64,000 bases of DNA from RPQJ01 sp963696545. Its GTDB lineage: Bacteria > Pseudomonadota > Gammaproteobacteria > Steroidobacterales > Steroidobacteraceae. The number at the start of each line of letters is the position of its first letter. Position 1 is the stretch's first letter. Below, piece after piece: positions 9,449 to 18,341 of this stretch. The notes below the pieces were generated by a model that worked only from the letters and a program-made list of their open reading frames with translations, ran no database searches and was not told the DNA's origin. The position numbers and the translations under genes are program-made. The DNA is taken from the NCBI GenBank assembly GCA_963696545.1, contig CAVOKQ010000012.1, forward strand, positions 496,001 to 560,000. Reading direction: 5' to 3'.

Positions 9449-10513
9449 TTGACGCCTGAGTTCTGGCGCGGGAAGCGGGTCTTCCTCACGGGGCACACGG
9501 GCTTCAAGGGAAGCTGGCTGGCGATCTGGCTGGCACGGCATGGTGCGCAAGTGCGGGGCTACGCGCTGGACCCTCCGACGCAGCCCAGCCTGTTCGAGTT
9601 GGCTGCGGTGGGCGGACTCGTGGACTCGGTCATCGGCGACATTCGCGACCGCGAGCGGGTGGCGGACGAGCTTCGCTCGTTCCTGCCGGAGATCGTGCTG
9701 CACTTCGCTGCCCAGTCAGTCGTGCTGCGTTCCTACGAGGATCCAATCGACACGATCACGTCGAACGTGGTCGGTACCGCCAACGTCCTCGACGGGATCC
9801 GACGGTTGGGAAGGGCATGCACGGTCGTCAACGTGACGACTGACAAGGTTTACGAAAACCGGAACTGGGTCTGGGGCTACCGCGAACGTGACCGATTGGG
9901 AGGGCGTGATCCTTATTCCGCCAGCAAGGCCTGTGCCGAGTTCGTCGCGCGTGCCTTTCGCGATTCGTTCTTCAGCGGTGAGGGTCGCGCACCGGTCGGA
10001 TTGGCCAGCGCCCGGGCAGGCAACGTCATTGGTGGCGGTGACTGGACCGCGCGCCAGCTGGTGCCGGAGACCGTCCAGGCGCTGGCGGAGGGCCGTCCCG
10101 TCATGCTGAGGCATCCTGAGGCGGTGCGCCCGTGGCAACACGTCCTCGACTGCCTGAACGGCTACCTGATGCTGGCCGAGGCACTTGATGCTGAGCCGGA
10201 CCGATACGCTGGCGAGTGGAATTTCGGGCCGACGGATTCTGACATGCAGCCGGTGGCAAGAGTCGTCGAGACTCTTGCGGCGAGCTGGGGTGCACGATCG
10301 GCCTGGCGGAAGGACGGTGGAGTCCATCCGCATGAGGAGCGGGAGCTGCGCCTGAATTCGCAGAAATCGAACCGGGAGCTGGGCTGGATGCCGCGTCTTT
10401 CGCTCGATCAGGCGCTGCGGTGGACCGCCGAATGGTACAGGTCCCACGCGTCGGGCGCGGATGCGCGGTCACTGTGTGTGGAACAGATCGACCAGTTCAT
10501 GGCGGCCAAGTGA
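9449..10513 (+). CDS. rfbG: CDP-glucose 4,6-dehydratase
   Basis: A 354-residue short-chain dehydrogenase/reductase-superfamily protein that converts CDP-glucose to CDP-4-keto-6-deoxyglucose. It shows the NAD-binding TGHTGFKGSWLA near the N-terminus, NVTTDKVYEN (Thr-Thr-Asp active-site region) and the catalytic YSASKACAEF (Tyr-x3-Lys). HPEAVRPWQHVLD is characteristic of RfbG. The start is TTG 9449, which keeps the Rossmann glycine loop near residue 15. Its stop overlaps the methyltransferase start by four bases, so the two are translationally coupled. E1/E3-type deoxygenases, if present, must lie outside the window. Confidence 0.93.
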   Translation: MTPEFWRGKRVFLTGHTGFKGSWLAIWLARHGAQVRGYALDPPTQPSLFELAAVGGLVDSVIGDIRDRERVADELRSFLPEIVLHFAAQSVVLRSYEDPIDTITSNVVGTANVLDGIRRLGRACTVVNVTTDKVYENRNWVWGYRERDRLGGRDPYSASKACAEFVARAFRDSFFSGEGRAPVGLASARAGNVIGGGDWTARQLVPETVQALAEGRPVMLRHPEAVRPWQHVLDCLNGYLMLAEALDAEPDRYAGEWNFGPTDSDMQPVARVVETLAASWGARSAWRKDGGVHPHEERELRLNSQKSNRELGWMPRLSLDQALRWTAEWYRSHASGADARSLCVEQIDQFMAAK

Positions 10514-11457
10514 ACCATCGGTACTTCGGTACTGCGGGTCAGATCGAGCAGCAGAATGAGGCCCCGAGCATCGCGGCGCTGGTTGAGCGGGCGCTGCGAC
10601 CGGTGGCGGACTCTGTGGGTCTCGACGAGCGAGTCCTGGCTGCCGCCGTCGAGCGCGATCTGAGTCGTCGCGTCGCGCGAGCCGCATTCGACGCGCTGGA
10701 GCAGAAGGGAGTCGCGATCCGGTCTGTGCGGGTTCTCGACATGGGCGCTGGCCTGGGGCAGACCTCGGTCGAGGCGAGACTGCGAGGCGCGGACGTCGTC
10801 GCGATCGAGCCGGGCCCGGACTGGTGCCGCGTGGTCGCCGCGCGCATGGCCGAGGTCGGTGGCCGTGACGTGCTGGTGGCTGACGGCGAGCAGCTGCCGT
10901 TTCGCGACGAGAGCTTCGACGTGGTAATGAGTGTCGCGGTCCTCGAGCACGTGAAGCGTCCGGCGGTCTATCTGCGCGAGGCGTTCCGCGTCCTCAGGCC
11001 GGGTGGCCACCTGTTCCTGACCTGTGAAAATTACCTGGGCTTCTGGGAACCCCATTACCAGGTGCGTTGGCTGCCCCTGTTCCCGAAGCCGCTGGCGGCT
11101 GTCTATCTGCGCCTGCTGGGGCGATCGAGCGAGTTCCTGTTCTCGTCGATCACCTATACCACGCGGCCGAAGGTCAATCGGATGCTGCGTGCAGTGGGCT
11201 TTGAATTCGTCAGGGAACTCGAGATCCGCCGCAGGCTCGAAGTCGCGGGTGGCGCCGGACCGGGTCGCATGAAGGCTGCGCTCGGGTCAATGCGTCGGAT
11301 CTTCGGCCCGACCGCCCTCGCCAGGGCATTTTTCGAGGTGGAAAATGCCCGAGCGCTTTTCAGTACGTACTATGGCTCGATCCTGAGGAAACCTGCGACT
11401 ACCGGACGTCGATGGCAGTCGGTGCGCGCGGACGGGCGGAAATGTCGCTTGCGGTGA
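10510..11457 (+). CDS. SAM-dependent class I methyltransferase
   Basis: The core motif VLDMGAGLGQTSVEARLRGA is SAM-binding motif I. VAIEPGPDW (acidic loop), FDVVMSVAVLEHVKRP and FRVLRPGGHLFLT follow in the usual order of Methyltransf_11/25 proteins. About 315 residues from GTG 10510, which overlaps the rfbG stop as GTGA; a longer frame exists upstream but would run deep into rfbG. The context suggests methylation of a CDP-sugar intermediate or of the glycan, but O- versus C- versus N-transfer is not decidable. The last 59 bases overlap the convergent gene at 11399-12088. Confidence 0.82.
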   Translation: MNHRYFGTAGQIEQQNEAPSIAALVERALRPVADSVGLDERVLAAAVERDLSRRVARAAFDALEQKGVAIRSVRVLDMGAGLGQTSVEARLRGADVVAIEPGPDWCRVVAARMAEVGGRDVLVADGEQLPFRDESFDVVMSVAVLEHVKRPAVYLREAFRVLRPGGHLFLTCENYLGFWEPHYQVRWLPLFPKPLAAVYLRLLGRSSEFLFSSITYTTRPKVNRMLRAVGFEFVRELEIRRRLEVAGGAGPGRMKAALGSMRRIFGPTALARAFFEVENARALFSTYYGSILRKPATTGRRWQSVRADGRKCRLR

Positions 11458-12088
11458 AGCTGGTGAATCCGAATCGCGAGTTCTGCGCGCCCGAGGCGTC
11501 GTCCGAGTAGAACCCGATGCCCGGGTTGCCCGTGGCCCAGGTTGAATCAGACACAGAGCCGACTACGGCACCGTTCAGATATACCGTGATCGTGGTGCCG
11601 ACGATGTCCGCCTTCATCACGTCGCCCGTTGCCGGGGCCTTCGGAAAATTGATCCTCTTCAGGATCGTATAGTTCCCGAGCGGCCCGTTCCAGCGCACGA
11701 TATACCCATAGGAATTGCGCGCTTCCCAGAGAATCTCGTAGCCACGGGCGACGTTCGGCGAGTCGTCCCAGCGCAGATGGAGTTCGACCTCCTGGTTCGG
11801 CCCGAACGTTCCGCTGATCTGGATCGTGGCCTCAGCGCTATGATCCGGACCGAATCCCGTCAGGTGCGCGTACGAATCATTGTAGCCCGTGGCGCGGTGC
11901 GTGCCGTAAGCGACGCCCCCACTGGTCACCACACGAGTCCACGCCTGGCCCACGTTGACCCATGCGCCCCCCTCCGACAGCGGATTCTCGGCACTGTCGA
12001 AGTTGGTCGAATAGGTCTTCGCCCAGGTGCCGGCGGACAGCGCGAAGAGCAGGATCAGCGCGGGCAGTCGGATAATGAGGTTCTTCAT
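11399..12088 (-). CDS. Secreted protein with concanavalin-A/LamG-like beta-sandwich
   Basis: A 229-residue protein with a clear Sec signal peptide (IIRLPALILLFALSAGTWA, cleavage after WA). The rest is a beta-rich, Asn/Gly-rich domain with WEARNSYGYIVRWNG, GDVMKADIVGTTITVYLNG and NPGIGFYSDD, which resembles concanavalin-A-like lectin/glucanase or DUF1080-type folds. A good Shine-Dalgarno (GAGAGGATG) precedes the ATG. No catalytic residues are evident, so binding to polysaccharide is more likely than hydrolysis. It lies convergent to the methyltransferase inside the glycan cluster; the exact function is unknown. Confidence 0.75.
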   Translation of the reverse strand: MKNLIIRLPALILLFALSAGTWAKTYSTNFDSAENPLSEGGAWVNVGQAWTRVVTSGGVAYGTHRATGYNDSYAHLTGFGPDHSAEATIQISGTFGPNQEVELHLRWDDSPNVARGYEILWEARNSYGYIVRWNGPLGNYTILKRINFPKAPATGDVMKADIVGTTITVYLNGAVVGSVSDSTWATGNPGIGFYSDDASGAQNSRFGFTSFTASDISARPRAPTAIDVR

Positions 12089-12159
12089 CGGGTCATCCTC
12101 TCATCGACAATATAGACAATCGCCACGAACTCGGCCACTCGCCCATGCTGCTGCGGTAA

Positions 12160-13158
12160 TCATCCCATCCGGTCGGTTACGCGTTTGTACACGTTTTCGA
12201 TGGTTCGCTTGGGATTGAGCACCAGGTCGAAGAAATGGGCCGTTGCTGCGCGGGCCAGCCGGGCCCGGTCGAGCGGAATGCCTAGTTTTTTCAGGCGCTC
12301 GCCGTGCAGCTGCCAGAATTCGCGTTCGCGGAAGTCGAATACGCTGCGGGCGAGGAACCTGTAGTACTCACTCGTGGATTCGTCGAGGCGCTGTCGGAGT
12401 TCATCGTCGGTGAGGAACACCGGTCCGAACTCCACGAGCTCCTCGATGATCATCAGTGCGTTCGAATTGAAACTTTCCAGGTAGTGGGTCGTGCGCGAAT
12501 CCTCGCCGCGACGGTTGTAGGACAGGACCTGGTGCGCGAAGCCAAAGTCGGTGTCCTTGAGCAGGTTCAGGTAGCCTGCATTGTCGCCGTGATAGTTGCC
12601 TGGGGGGTAGAAGGGTTGCCTGGCCTTCACGGCATCCGTTCGCAGCAGCGAAGCGGACGGACCGCCGAACACCAGGATCCTGTCGCGCAGCCTGAGACGG
12701 CAGATGTCGCGTCCCTTGACGAACGTGCTTGGATAGGGGAGTCCGTCCCACCCGATTCGCGAGCCGACCAGCACGTACGACGTGACCATCGCGATGGTGG
12801 GGTGCTGCTCGGCGACAGCGACGAGCTCTGCCAGGCAGTTCGGAAACAGCCAATCGTCCGCGCCGACAATCTTGATGTATTCGTTCTCGGGCGGGGCCAC
12901 GCTGAACGCCCTGTTGTGGCTGTCGATGACATTCAGCAGCTCGGAGTTGCTCTGCACGCGAATGCGCGGGTCACGTGCCGCGTATTCCTCGGCAATCTGC
13001 AGCGTGCGATCGGTGCTGCAGTTGTTGACGATGATGTAGTCGAAGTTCCGGTACGTCTGCGCCAGCACGCTTTCGATGCAGTTCGCCAGGTGCTTTTCAC
13101 CGTTGTAGACGGGCGTCACGACGCTGACTCGGGGCTGCTGGTCAATGGCTTCGGGCAC
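12160..13158 (-). CDS. Glycosyltransferase family 2
   Basis: A 332-residue GT-A enzyme. RVSVVTPVYNGEKHLANCI is the classic GT2 opening, IIVNNCSTDRT holds the nucleotide-binding region, and KIVGADDWLFP contains the DxD-like metal site (ADD). No membrane span is obvious, so it should act at the cytoplasmic face, adding one sugar to the lipid-linked repeat unit. The start is GTG 13158 with Shine-Dalgarno GGAGAAAATC just upstream. It is the last gene of the minus-strand glycan operon. The sugar and linkage cannot be predicted. Confidence 0.9.
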   Translation of the reverse strand: MPEAIDQQPRVSVVTPVYNGEKHLANCIESVLAQTYRNFDYIIVNNCSTDRTLQIAEEYAARDPRIRVQSNSELLNVIDSHNRAFSVAPPENEYIKIVGADDWLFPNCLAELVAVAEQHPTIAMVTSYVLVGSRIGWDGLPYPSTFVKGRDICRLRLRDRILVFGGPSASLLRTDAVKARQPFYPPGNYHGDNAGYLNLLKDTDFGFAHQVLSYNRRGEDSRTTHYLESFNSNALMIIEELVEFGPVFLTDDELRQRLDESTSEYYRFLARSVFDFREREFWQLHGERLKKLGIPLDRARLARAATAHFFDLVLNPKRTIENVYKRVTDRMG

Positions 13159-13221
13159 GATTTTCTCCGGTCACTGATGTCACATTCAGAAGGGCATGCA
13201 TGGGGATGGGAAAATGATGGG

Positions 13222-14727
13222 TCATCGTCGCTGCGCCAGCCAGTTGCGGGCATGGCGCAGCAATAGAGCTTCTGCACCCTCGGGTCGGCCGCGCCAGTGC
13301 CAGGCCAGTGCGACGGTCGCCACGTAGGCGGCAAGTCCCGCACCAAGACCGACGGCGAGACCTGCCAGCGAACTGGTCACGTGCAGGGATCGCAGCGCCT
13401 GCAGCGACGCGGATACGGCGAAATACATGACGATCGAGGCCACGATGGGTCGCCAGATGTGGCTGATGAAGTCGCGGAGCCGTATGCCCAGCATGGGGAC
13501 CTGGACCAGGAAATTGACCGGCGACATGACGAGCGTGACCGCGAGCACGGCAAGCGCCGTTCCCAGGACGCCATGCGCGCCGGTGGCCCAGATGACCGCC
13601 GGGATCAACAACGCCAACCGCGTCGACGCAAGCACGGTCATCGTTCGCTGCCGCCCAAGGGTGATCATGGCGGAGGCGGTGTTCGAGCCCATCGACACGA
13701 TGGAACCGTAGATTCCGAGCACCTGGATGATGGGCGTCGCGGCCAGCCAGCGGGGTCCGAGCAGGAGCGCCACCAGCGGGGCCGCCACCGCAGCGATCCC
13801 CACTCCGGCGGGAAACGAAAACAGGGTCATCACGCCGACCGTGTCGAGATAAGTGCGCCGGAAGTCGCCATCGTCGCGCTGCATCTTCGCGTAGCCGGGC
13901 ATCATGACCCGGTTGATCGGAGCCATGATCTCGGTGGTCGGCATGTTGGCGATCTCGTAAGAGATGTTGTACAGGCCCAGCGCGGGCGCGCCGGCCATGC
14001 GCCCGATCACGAAGTCCGTCACCCGGTCGTTGAAGAAGTAGATCGCATTGTTCAGCACGAGCCAGCTGCTGAAGCCCAGCAGGTCGGCAGTGGCCGCCAG
14101 GGAGAGGCGGGGCCGGTAGTTGTGCATCAGGTAGCTGATGGCTACCGACAACGCCTTGCTGGCCACCATCCCGATGACCAGCGCCCAGTAGGTCCGCAAC
14201 CAGAACGCCAGCGGCACGGTGATGACTACAGCCGCCAGCTTCTTCGCGACCAGGAAACGGTACTCTGTCCGAAAGTCCAGGTCCCGGCGGAAGGCGACGG
14301 GGCCGATGTTCTCGAAGCTCTGGATGAACCAGCCAGCCGTGAGCCCGTAGATCACTCCTGCAAGCCTGGGCTCAGAGAAATACGCCGCGGCCGGTTGCGC
14401 GAGCAGCAGCATGATCACCGCCACGACGAGGCCGATGAGCAGATTCAGGGTCCAGGCTGTGTCGAGGTGCACACGATCGACCTCGCGCCGCTGAATCAGG
14501 GCGAGGTCCAGCGACAGTGTCTTGAGCAGTTCCAGGACCCCGATCAGCGACATCGCCATCGCGATGATGCCGAAGTCCGCCGGCATCAGGACACGCACCA
14601 GGACCAGCGTGCTCACGAAGCCCAGCGATCGCTCGGTGAGCTTGAAGGCAACCATCCACGCCGCGCCCGCGGCGATTTCGCCACGAGTTCTGGAGGCGTT
14701 GCCGGCAGGACCGGGAGTCGATGTCAA
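13222..14727 (-). CDS. Polysaccharide flippase (Wzx-like, MATE superfamily)
   Basis: A 501-residue integral membrane protein with about 12-14 hydrophobic segments. The N-terminal AAWMVAFKLTERSLGFVSTL and VLMPADFGIIAMA match the LPS/PST family. YNISYEIANMPTTEIMAPI is typical of the middle of such transporters. Expected role: flipping of undecaprenyl-pyrophosphate-linked oligosaccharide. The start is TTG 14727, overlapping the upstream stop codon as TTGA, which indicates translational coupling. It is intact, unlike the plus-strand paralogue at 972-2416. Confidence 0.9.
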   Translation of the reverse strand: MTSTPGPAGNASRTRGEIAAGAAWMVAFKLTERSLGFVSTLVLVRVLMPADFGIIAMAMSLIGVLELLKTLSLDLALIQRREVDRVHLDTAWTLNLLIGLVVAVIMLLLAQPAAAYFSEPRLAGVIYGLTAGWFIQSFENIGPVAFRRDLDFRTEYRFLVAKKLAAVVITVPLAFWLRTYWALVIGMVASKALSVAISYLMHNYRPRLSLAATADLLGFSSWLVLNNAIYFFNDRVTDFVIGRMAGAPALGLYNISYEIANMPTTEIMAPINRVMMPGYAKMQRDDGDFRRTYLDTVGVMTLFSFPAGVGIAAVAAPLVALLLGPRWLAATPIIQVLGIYGSIVSMGSNTASAMITLGRQRTMTVLASTRLALLIPAVIWATGAHGVLGTALAVLAVTLVMSPVNFLVQVPMLGIRLRDFISHIWRPIVASIVMYFAVSASLQALRSLHVTSSLAGLAVGLGAGLAAYVATVALAWHWRGRPEGAEALLLRHARNWLAQRR

Positions 14728-15927
14728 TTGCTGACTCGCTCGAGCCAGATCTCACGCCAGAAGACGTATTCGTTCTGCGGGCAGAATCGCAGGAACTCAC
14801 CGGTGGCGCATGCCCCTTCGAGAATCACGCAGGGAGTGCCCAGCGTCATCATCGCTCCGGTCCGCTCGTTGATGATGCGCTCGACCCGGCCACGAACCGT
14901 GTACGAGTGGTTGCAGAACCGCAGCGTTTCGCGGCCGAACCACATGCCTCGGTTCTGGTTCCGATGCAGCGTCAGCCCGATTTCGTGCTTGCTGCGAACT
15001 CTGACCCGTTCGCCCACGGACAGGTCCAGTCTCGCAGTCGGCGTGGGGGGATGCTCGAGCTGCCGGGCCGACACCGGGAAACCGGCGCCGTTACGCAGGT
15101 GCTGCACCCTGTTGAACAGGCGCGTGAGCAGCGCAATCAGCCAGCCGGTCACGGGCAGGTTTCCGTTCAGCAGCGGGCGAATGTCGAGGCAGCCAGTCTT
15201 GAGGCGACACCGGCGCGGAGACCCGTAGCAATTCAGTAATCTGGCACATGTATCTGACGTCTGTGCCGTCGGAACGGGCTTGTACTTGCGCTGCAGCTGG
15301 CACGACGCGGTCCATCAGATCCTTGACGCGAGGGCTCGCCGTCGCAACTTCGCTCGTGGGTCCGGTTACACGGCGCAGCCAGCTCTCGTGCCAGATCAAC
15401 TGACAGGCCGCCTGGCAGCCACCATGCGCCGTGCCAGGGCAGCGTGTTGCCACCAATGTGACCATGCGCCGCGTGCGCCTGAGCTCGTTTCCACCGATCC
15501 AGTCATTGATCTTGTCGATGTTCCGGTCGACCACATGCCGGCGCCCAAGGTGCGCCAGCATCTCCGGCATGAAAGGCAGGCCTTCCAGCTTTCCTGCTGC
15601 ATCGAGAGTTGCGAGGATCTCGTCGGCAGCCTTGACCTGCACCTCATCTCCTGGCCGAAGGGCGCGTCCCAGCAGCGGACGCAGCCAGCGTCGCCAACCG
15701 CGACCCGTCAATTCGGGTACTCGGCTGAAATGCTGGTGGAAGCGGTCAGGGAGCATTCTTCGTGCCCGCTGGTCCCGGTCGAGGACTACGAGGCCGCTCA
15801 CGAAGACCAGTCCAAGGAGCAACGCACCGGCCAGGAGCAGCAGTGCCGTGCCAAGCGACGTCCAACCGGCCGGCAGCGCGATTCGGGCGAGCACCGCCAG
15901 CGTCGACATGCCAAGCGCACCAGGCAA
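14724..15927 (-). CDS. Conserved membrane-anchored Cys-containing protein of glycan clusters, frameshifted; function unknown
   Basis: The gene starts near TTG 15927 (or ATG 15909) with two hydrophobic segments (GTALLLLAGALLLGLVFVSG). A soluble part follows with VKAADEILATLDAAGKLEG, LPFMPEMLAHLGRR, HGGCQAACQLIWHESWLR and CQITELLR. The frame is lost near 15182. Removing one C from the CC in that stretch gives DWLLDIRPLLNGN and joins the second half, which ends RFCPQNEYVFWREIWLE at 14724. From memory, proteins with EILATLDADGKLDGLPFMPEM and a Cys/Trp-rich end occur in polysaccharide loci, but I know no established function. The stop overlaps the flippase start (TTGA). Confidence 0.65.
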
Positions 15928-17032
15928 GGGAGGCCAGCGTGGTCTTCCAGTAGCTCGCGCGGTGCGACAAATCGAGGCGCTGGTGCTCGTCGATCAGGAC
16001 CCTCGCTGCCTCGTCCCAGGTGAAGCGGGCAACGGCCTGTCGAATCCGGTCAGCATCGAACTCCCGCGTCCGGGCCGATCGGAGCGCATCGGCGAGCCCG
16101 CTGGGCTGAGCGTCGTCGTAAAGGATCCCGCAGGATTCCGGCACGAAATCCACCAGAGATCCTCGGCGGGGCGCGATCACCGGCCGTCCGAAGCTCATTG
16201 CCAGCATCGCGGCCCCGGAGGTCAGGATATCCCTGTAGGGCAAGACCACCGTGTCGGCAGCATTCAGGAACCGTTGCAGCTGATCGTCATTCACGTAGCC
16301 AGGGTAGACAGACACCCGGGAGCCGCCGACACGAGACGCGCGCTCCTGGATTTCCATCTGGTACTCGGACGAGAAGAACTTGCCCGCGATCACCAATGCC
16401 GAGCCAGGTGGAAGAGTGCCTGCGGCATCGATCAGTGCCTCGAGGCCCTTGTAGGGCTTGCACAGCCCGACAAAGGCAAACACGTGGTCTTCGTGCCGGA
16501 GCCCGAGGCTGTCGCGAGCCTTCTGCCGACTGATGTCATTCGGCAGAGCGTCGATCCAATGACCGTGGGGAGTCACCCGGATCTTGTGAGCCGGGACCTT
16601 GAACTCCTCGCGCACAATCGCAGCTGCCGTCGGACCGTGCGCCAGGATGCTGCCAGCAATCCGCACCACGAACCATCTCGCCACGCGGTGAATCCGCAGC
16701 CGCTTGCCACCGTCGTGGGGGTAGAGATTGTGAGCCGTCCATACGATCTGCGTTCCCCGCAGGCGCAACAGAACGCAGATCACGATGAAGCGGGCCAGCG
16801 AGAACAGTGATGTCCCGCCAGAGCCCGGTTCGTAGTATTGGAACGACGGCCAATGCAGGTGCAGGGTGTCGCCGCGCCGGACGTTCGACAGCAGCCAGCG
16901 CCCGGACCAGATGCCGTCCCGGACGACGGTGCCGTTGCGTCGGACCGCGGCATAGAGACTTTCGGTATACGCGCTGCCTTCGGTGGGCAGACCGATGACG
17001 GCTCCCTCGGTATTCGAGCCACTCACGGTCAT
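15746..17032 (-). CDS. Glycosyltransferase family 4 (GT-B)
   Basis: The ATG at 17032 lies one base after the stop of the upstream gene; earlier in-frame codons run into that gene and are rejected. GT-B features: DTLHLHWPSFQYY, WTAHNLYPHDGG in the acceptor domain, then VFAFVGLCKPYKGLEALI, NAADTVVLPYRDILTSGA and FGRPVIAPRRGSLVDF, the E-x7-E-like donor region. The last ~60 codons overlap the next gene by 182 bases and look like shadow sequence. The true end may be near 15930, so another indel there is possible. Likely adds one sugar of the repeat unit. Confidence 0.8.
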   Translation of the reverse strand: MTVSGSNTEGAVIGLPTEGSAYTESLYAAVRRNGTVVRDGIWSGRWLLSNVRRGDTLHLHWPSFQYYEPGSGGTSLFSLARFIVICVLLRLRGTQIVWTAHNLYPHDGGKRLRIHRVARWFVVRIAGSILAHGPTAAAIVREEFKVPAHKIRVTPHGHWIDALPNDISRQKARDSLGLRHEDHVFAFVGLCKPYKGLEALIDAAGTLPPGSALVIAGKFFSSEYQMEIQERASRVGGSRVSVYPGYVNDDQLQRFLNAADTVVLPYRDILTSGAAMLAMSFGRPVIAPRRGSLVDFVPESCGILYDDAQPSGLADALRSARTREFDADRIRQAVARFTWDEAARVLIDEHQRLDLSHRASYWKTTLASLAWCAWHVDAGGARPNRAAGRLDVAWHGTAAPGRCVAPWTGLRERPRSPRPGPAGTKNAP

Positions 17033-17033
17033 G

Positions 17034-18341
17034 TCACGCAGCCAGCAGCGCCTTCTCGGCGGCCTTTTCCCCGCTGATGAAGCTCTCGTCGGTCCACATG
17101 TAGCCCCAGTCGCCGTAGCGCCCGCAGTACGCGATACCGATCTCATCCAGGTAGCCATGGACTACGCTCAGGGCCGCAGCGCGCTCGAGGTCGAAGATCA
17201 CGTTCGCATACTCGATCAGCCGCGCACCCCGACTGGTGAATGTGTCGGTCTCCCTCAACAGGCCGCACCGGACAAGGTCCTTGATGACCCGCTCGATCAG
17301 GTCCTCAGGTCGGCCCGCGAGCGGACGGTATTTCTGCGAGAAGTACACTTCGGCCTGGATGCTTCCCTTGCCCGCGGGCGCGTTGCTCGCGGCCAGCATG
17401 TGAGGAAAGCTGAGCCTGGAGAAGCAGATGTCCTCGTCGTAGAAATACGTCATGTGGGCCCTGGAGAGATCGTCGCGGTCAACGCCGAGATTGACGAGCA
17501 CGCACGTCGTGCACGCCAGCCTCCGCGAGGCCTCCATGACCTCATTGGGTACGCCGCGGATCAAGGGAATGAGATCCGGCAGGGGTATGCTCGAGACCAC
17601 TGCATCGAAGCCGGTCTCGACGCCATTGGCGAAGCGTAGCGTCCTTGAACGAGGGTCGATCGATGCGACCTCGTGCTCGAGGTGGAGGTCCGCGCGGTCG
17701 ACGAACGAATGGAGGTAGGAGACGAAGCCGCCGCGCGTCGGATAGCGGAAATTGGCGACGTAGTGCTCGACCGGAGGAGGCGTTGCGGTGAGCGCGCCGC
17801 GCAGCATCTCCTTCAGGTTCGGCCTGTACATGCGCGGACCGAGCCAGTCGGTGCTCATGTTGTGGGCGTGCGTGGTGTGGTACTTCCGCGTGTACTGCAT
17901 CGGGAAACACTCGGCGAACTTCGTTCCGTAGCTCGCGACCAGCCACTCCTCGTAGTTCGCGATCGGCCTGTCGCCCGCGGTCTGCTGTGCGACGAAGTCG
18001 TCGATGATCTCCGTTATCAATTCGGAAGCAAGCCCGTGGAGGTGCAGTTGCACCGGGTGGGTGAGCCAGTGGCCACGCCAGTAGTTGTTCAAATGGATCT
18101 GGAGGCTCGAGTGCTCGTCGCGTACGTTCGCGGCGAGAATTTCCTGGATGCGTCTGTCCTTGGTAAAGGATATGTGAGGCCCGAGGTCGAACAGGAAGCC
18201 CTGCTCGTTGCGGAACGACGCCGTGTGGCCACCGTAGTGGTCGTTACGATCGTAAAGAACGGGCCGGAGGCCTTCGGCGTTCAGGCGATGGGCGGCACCG
18301 AGCGCGCCCATGCCGCTTCCCAGGACGATGATCTGCTTCAT
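17034..18341 (-). CDS. FAD/NAD(P)-binding amine-oxidase-like protein (protoporphyrinogen-oxidase/UDP-galactopyranose-mutase-like)
   Basis: A 435-residue flavoprotein. GSGMGALGAAHRLNAEG is the dinucleotide-binding GxGxxG-type loop, and VLYDRNDHYGGHTAS is the conserved E/D...GG element of NAD-binding-8/amino-oxidase proteins. FDLGPHISFTKD and WLTHPVQLHLHGL resemble UDP-galactopyranose-mutase-like proteins of glycan clusters. TGFDAVVSSIPLPDLIP is the typical later FAD-domain motif. It overlaps the upstream oxidoreductase stop by four bases (ATGA). It probably modifies a nucleotide or lipid-linked sugar; the reaction is not assigned. Confidence 0.78.
   Translation of the reverse strand: MKQIIVLGSGMGALGAAHRLNAEGLRPVLYDRNDHYGGHTASFRNEQGFLFDLGPHISFTKDRRIQEILAANVRDEHSSLQIHLNNYWRGHWLTHPVQLHLHGLASELITEIIDDFVAQQTAGDRPIANYEEWLVASYGTKFAECFPMQYTRKYHTTHAHNMSTDWLGPRMYRPNLKEMLRGALTATPPPVEHYVANFRYPTRGGFVSYLHSFVDRADLHLEHEVASIDPRSRTLRFANGVETGFDAVVSSIPLPDLIPLIRGVPNEVMEASRRLACTTCVLVNLGVDRDDLSRAHMTYFYDEDICFSRLSFPHMLAASNAPAGKGSIQAEVYFSQKYRPLAGRPEDLIERVIKDLVRCGLLRETDTFTSRGARLIEYANVIFDLERAAALSVVHGYLDEIGIAYCGRYGDWGYMWTDESFISGEKAAEKALLAA

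Noticed and set aside
13297..15228. A 643-codon open frame opposite the flippase and Cys-containing protein genes
   Set aside because: Antisense shadow; low complexity Gln/His/Arg sequence.
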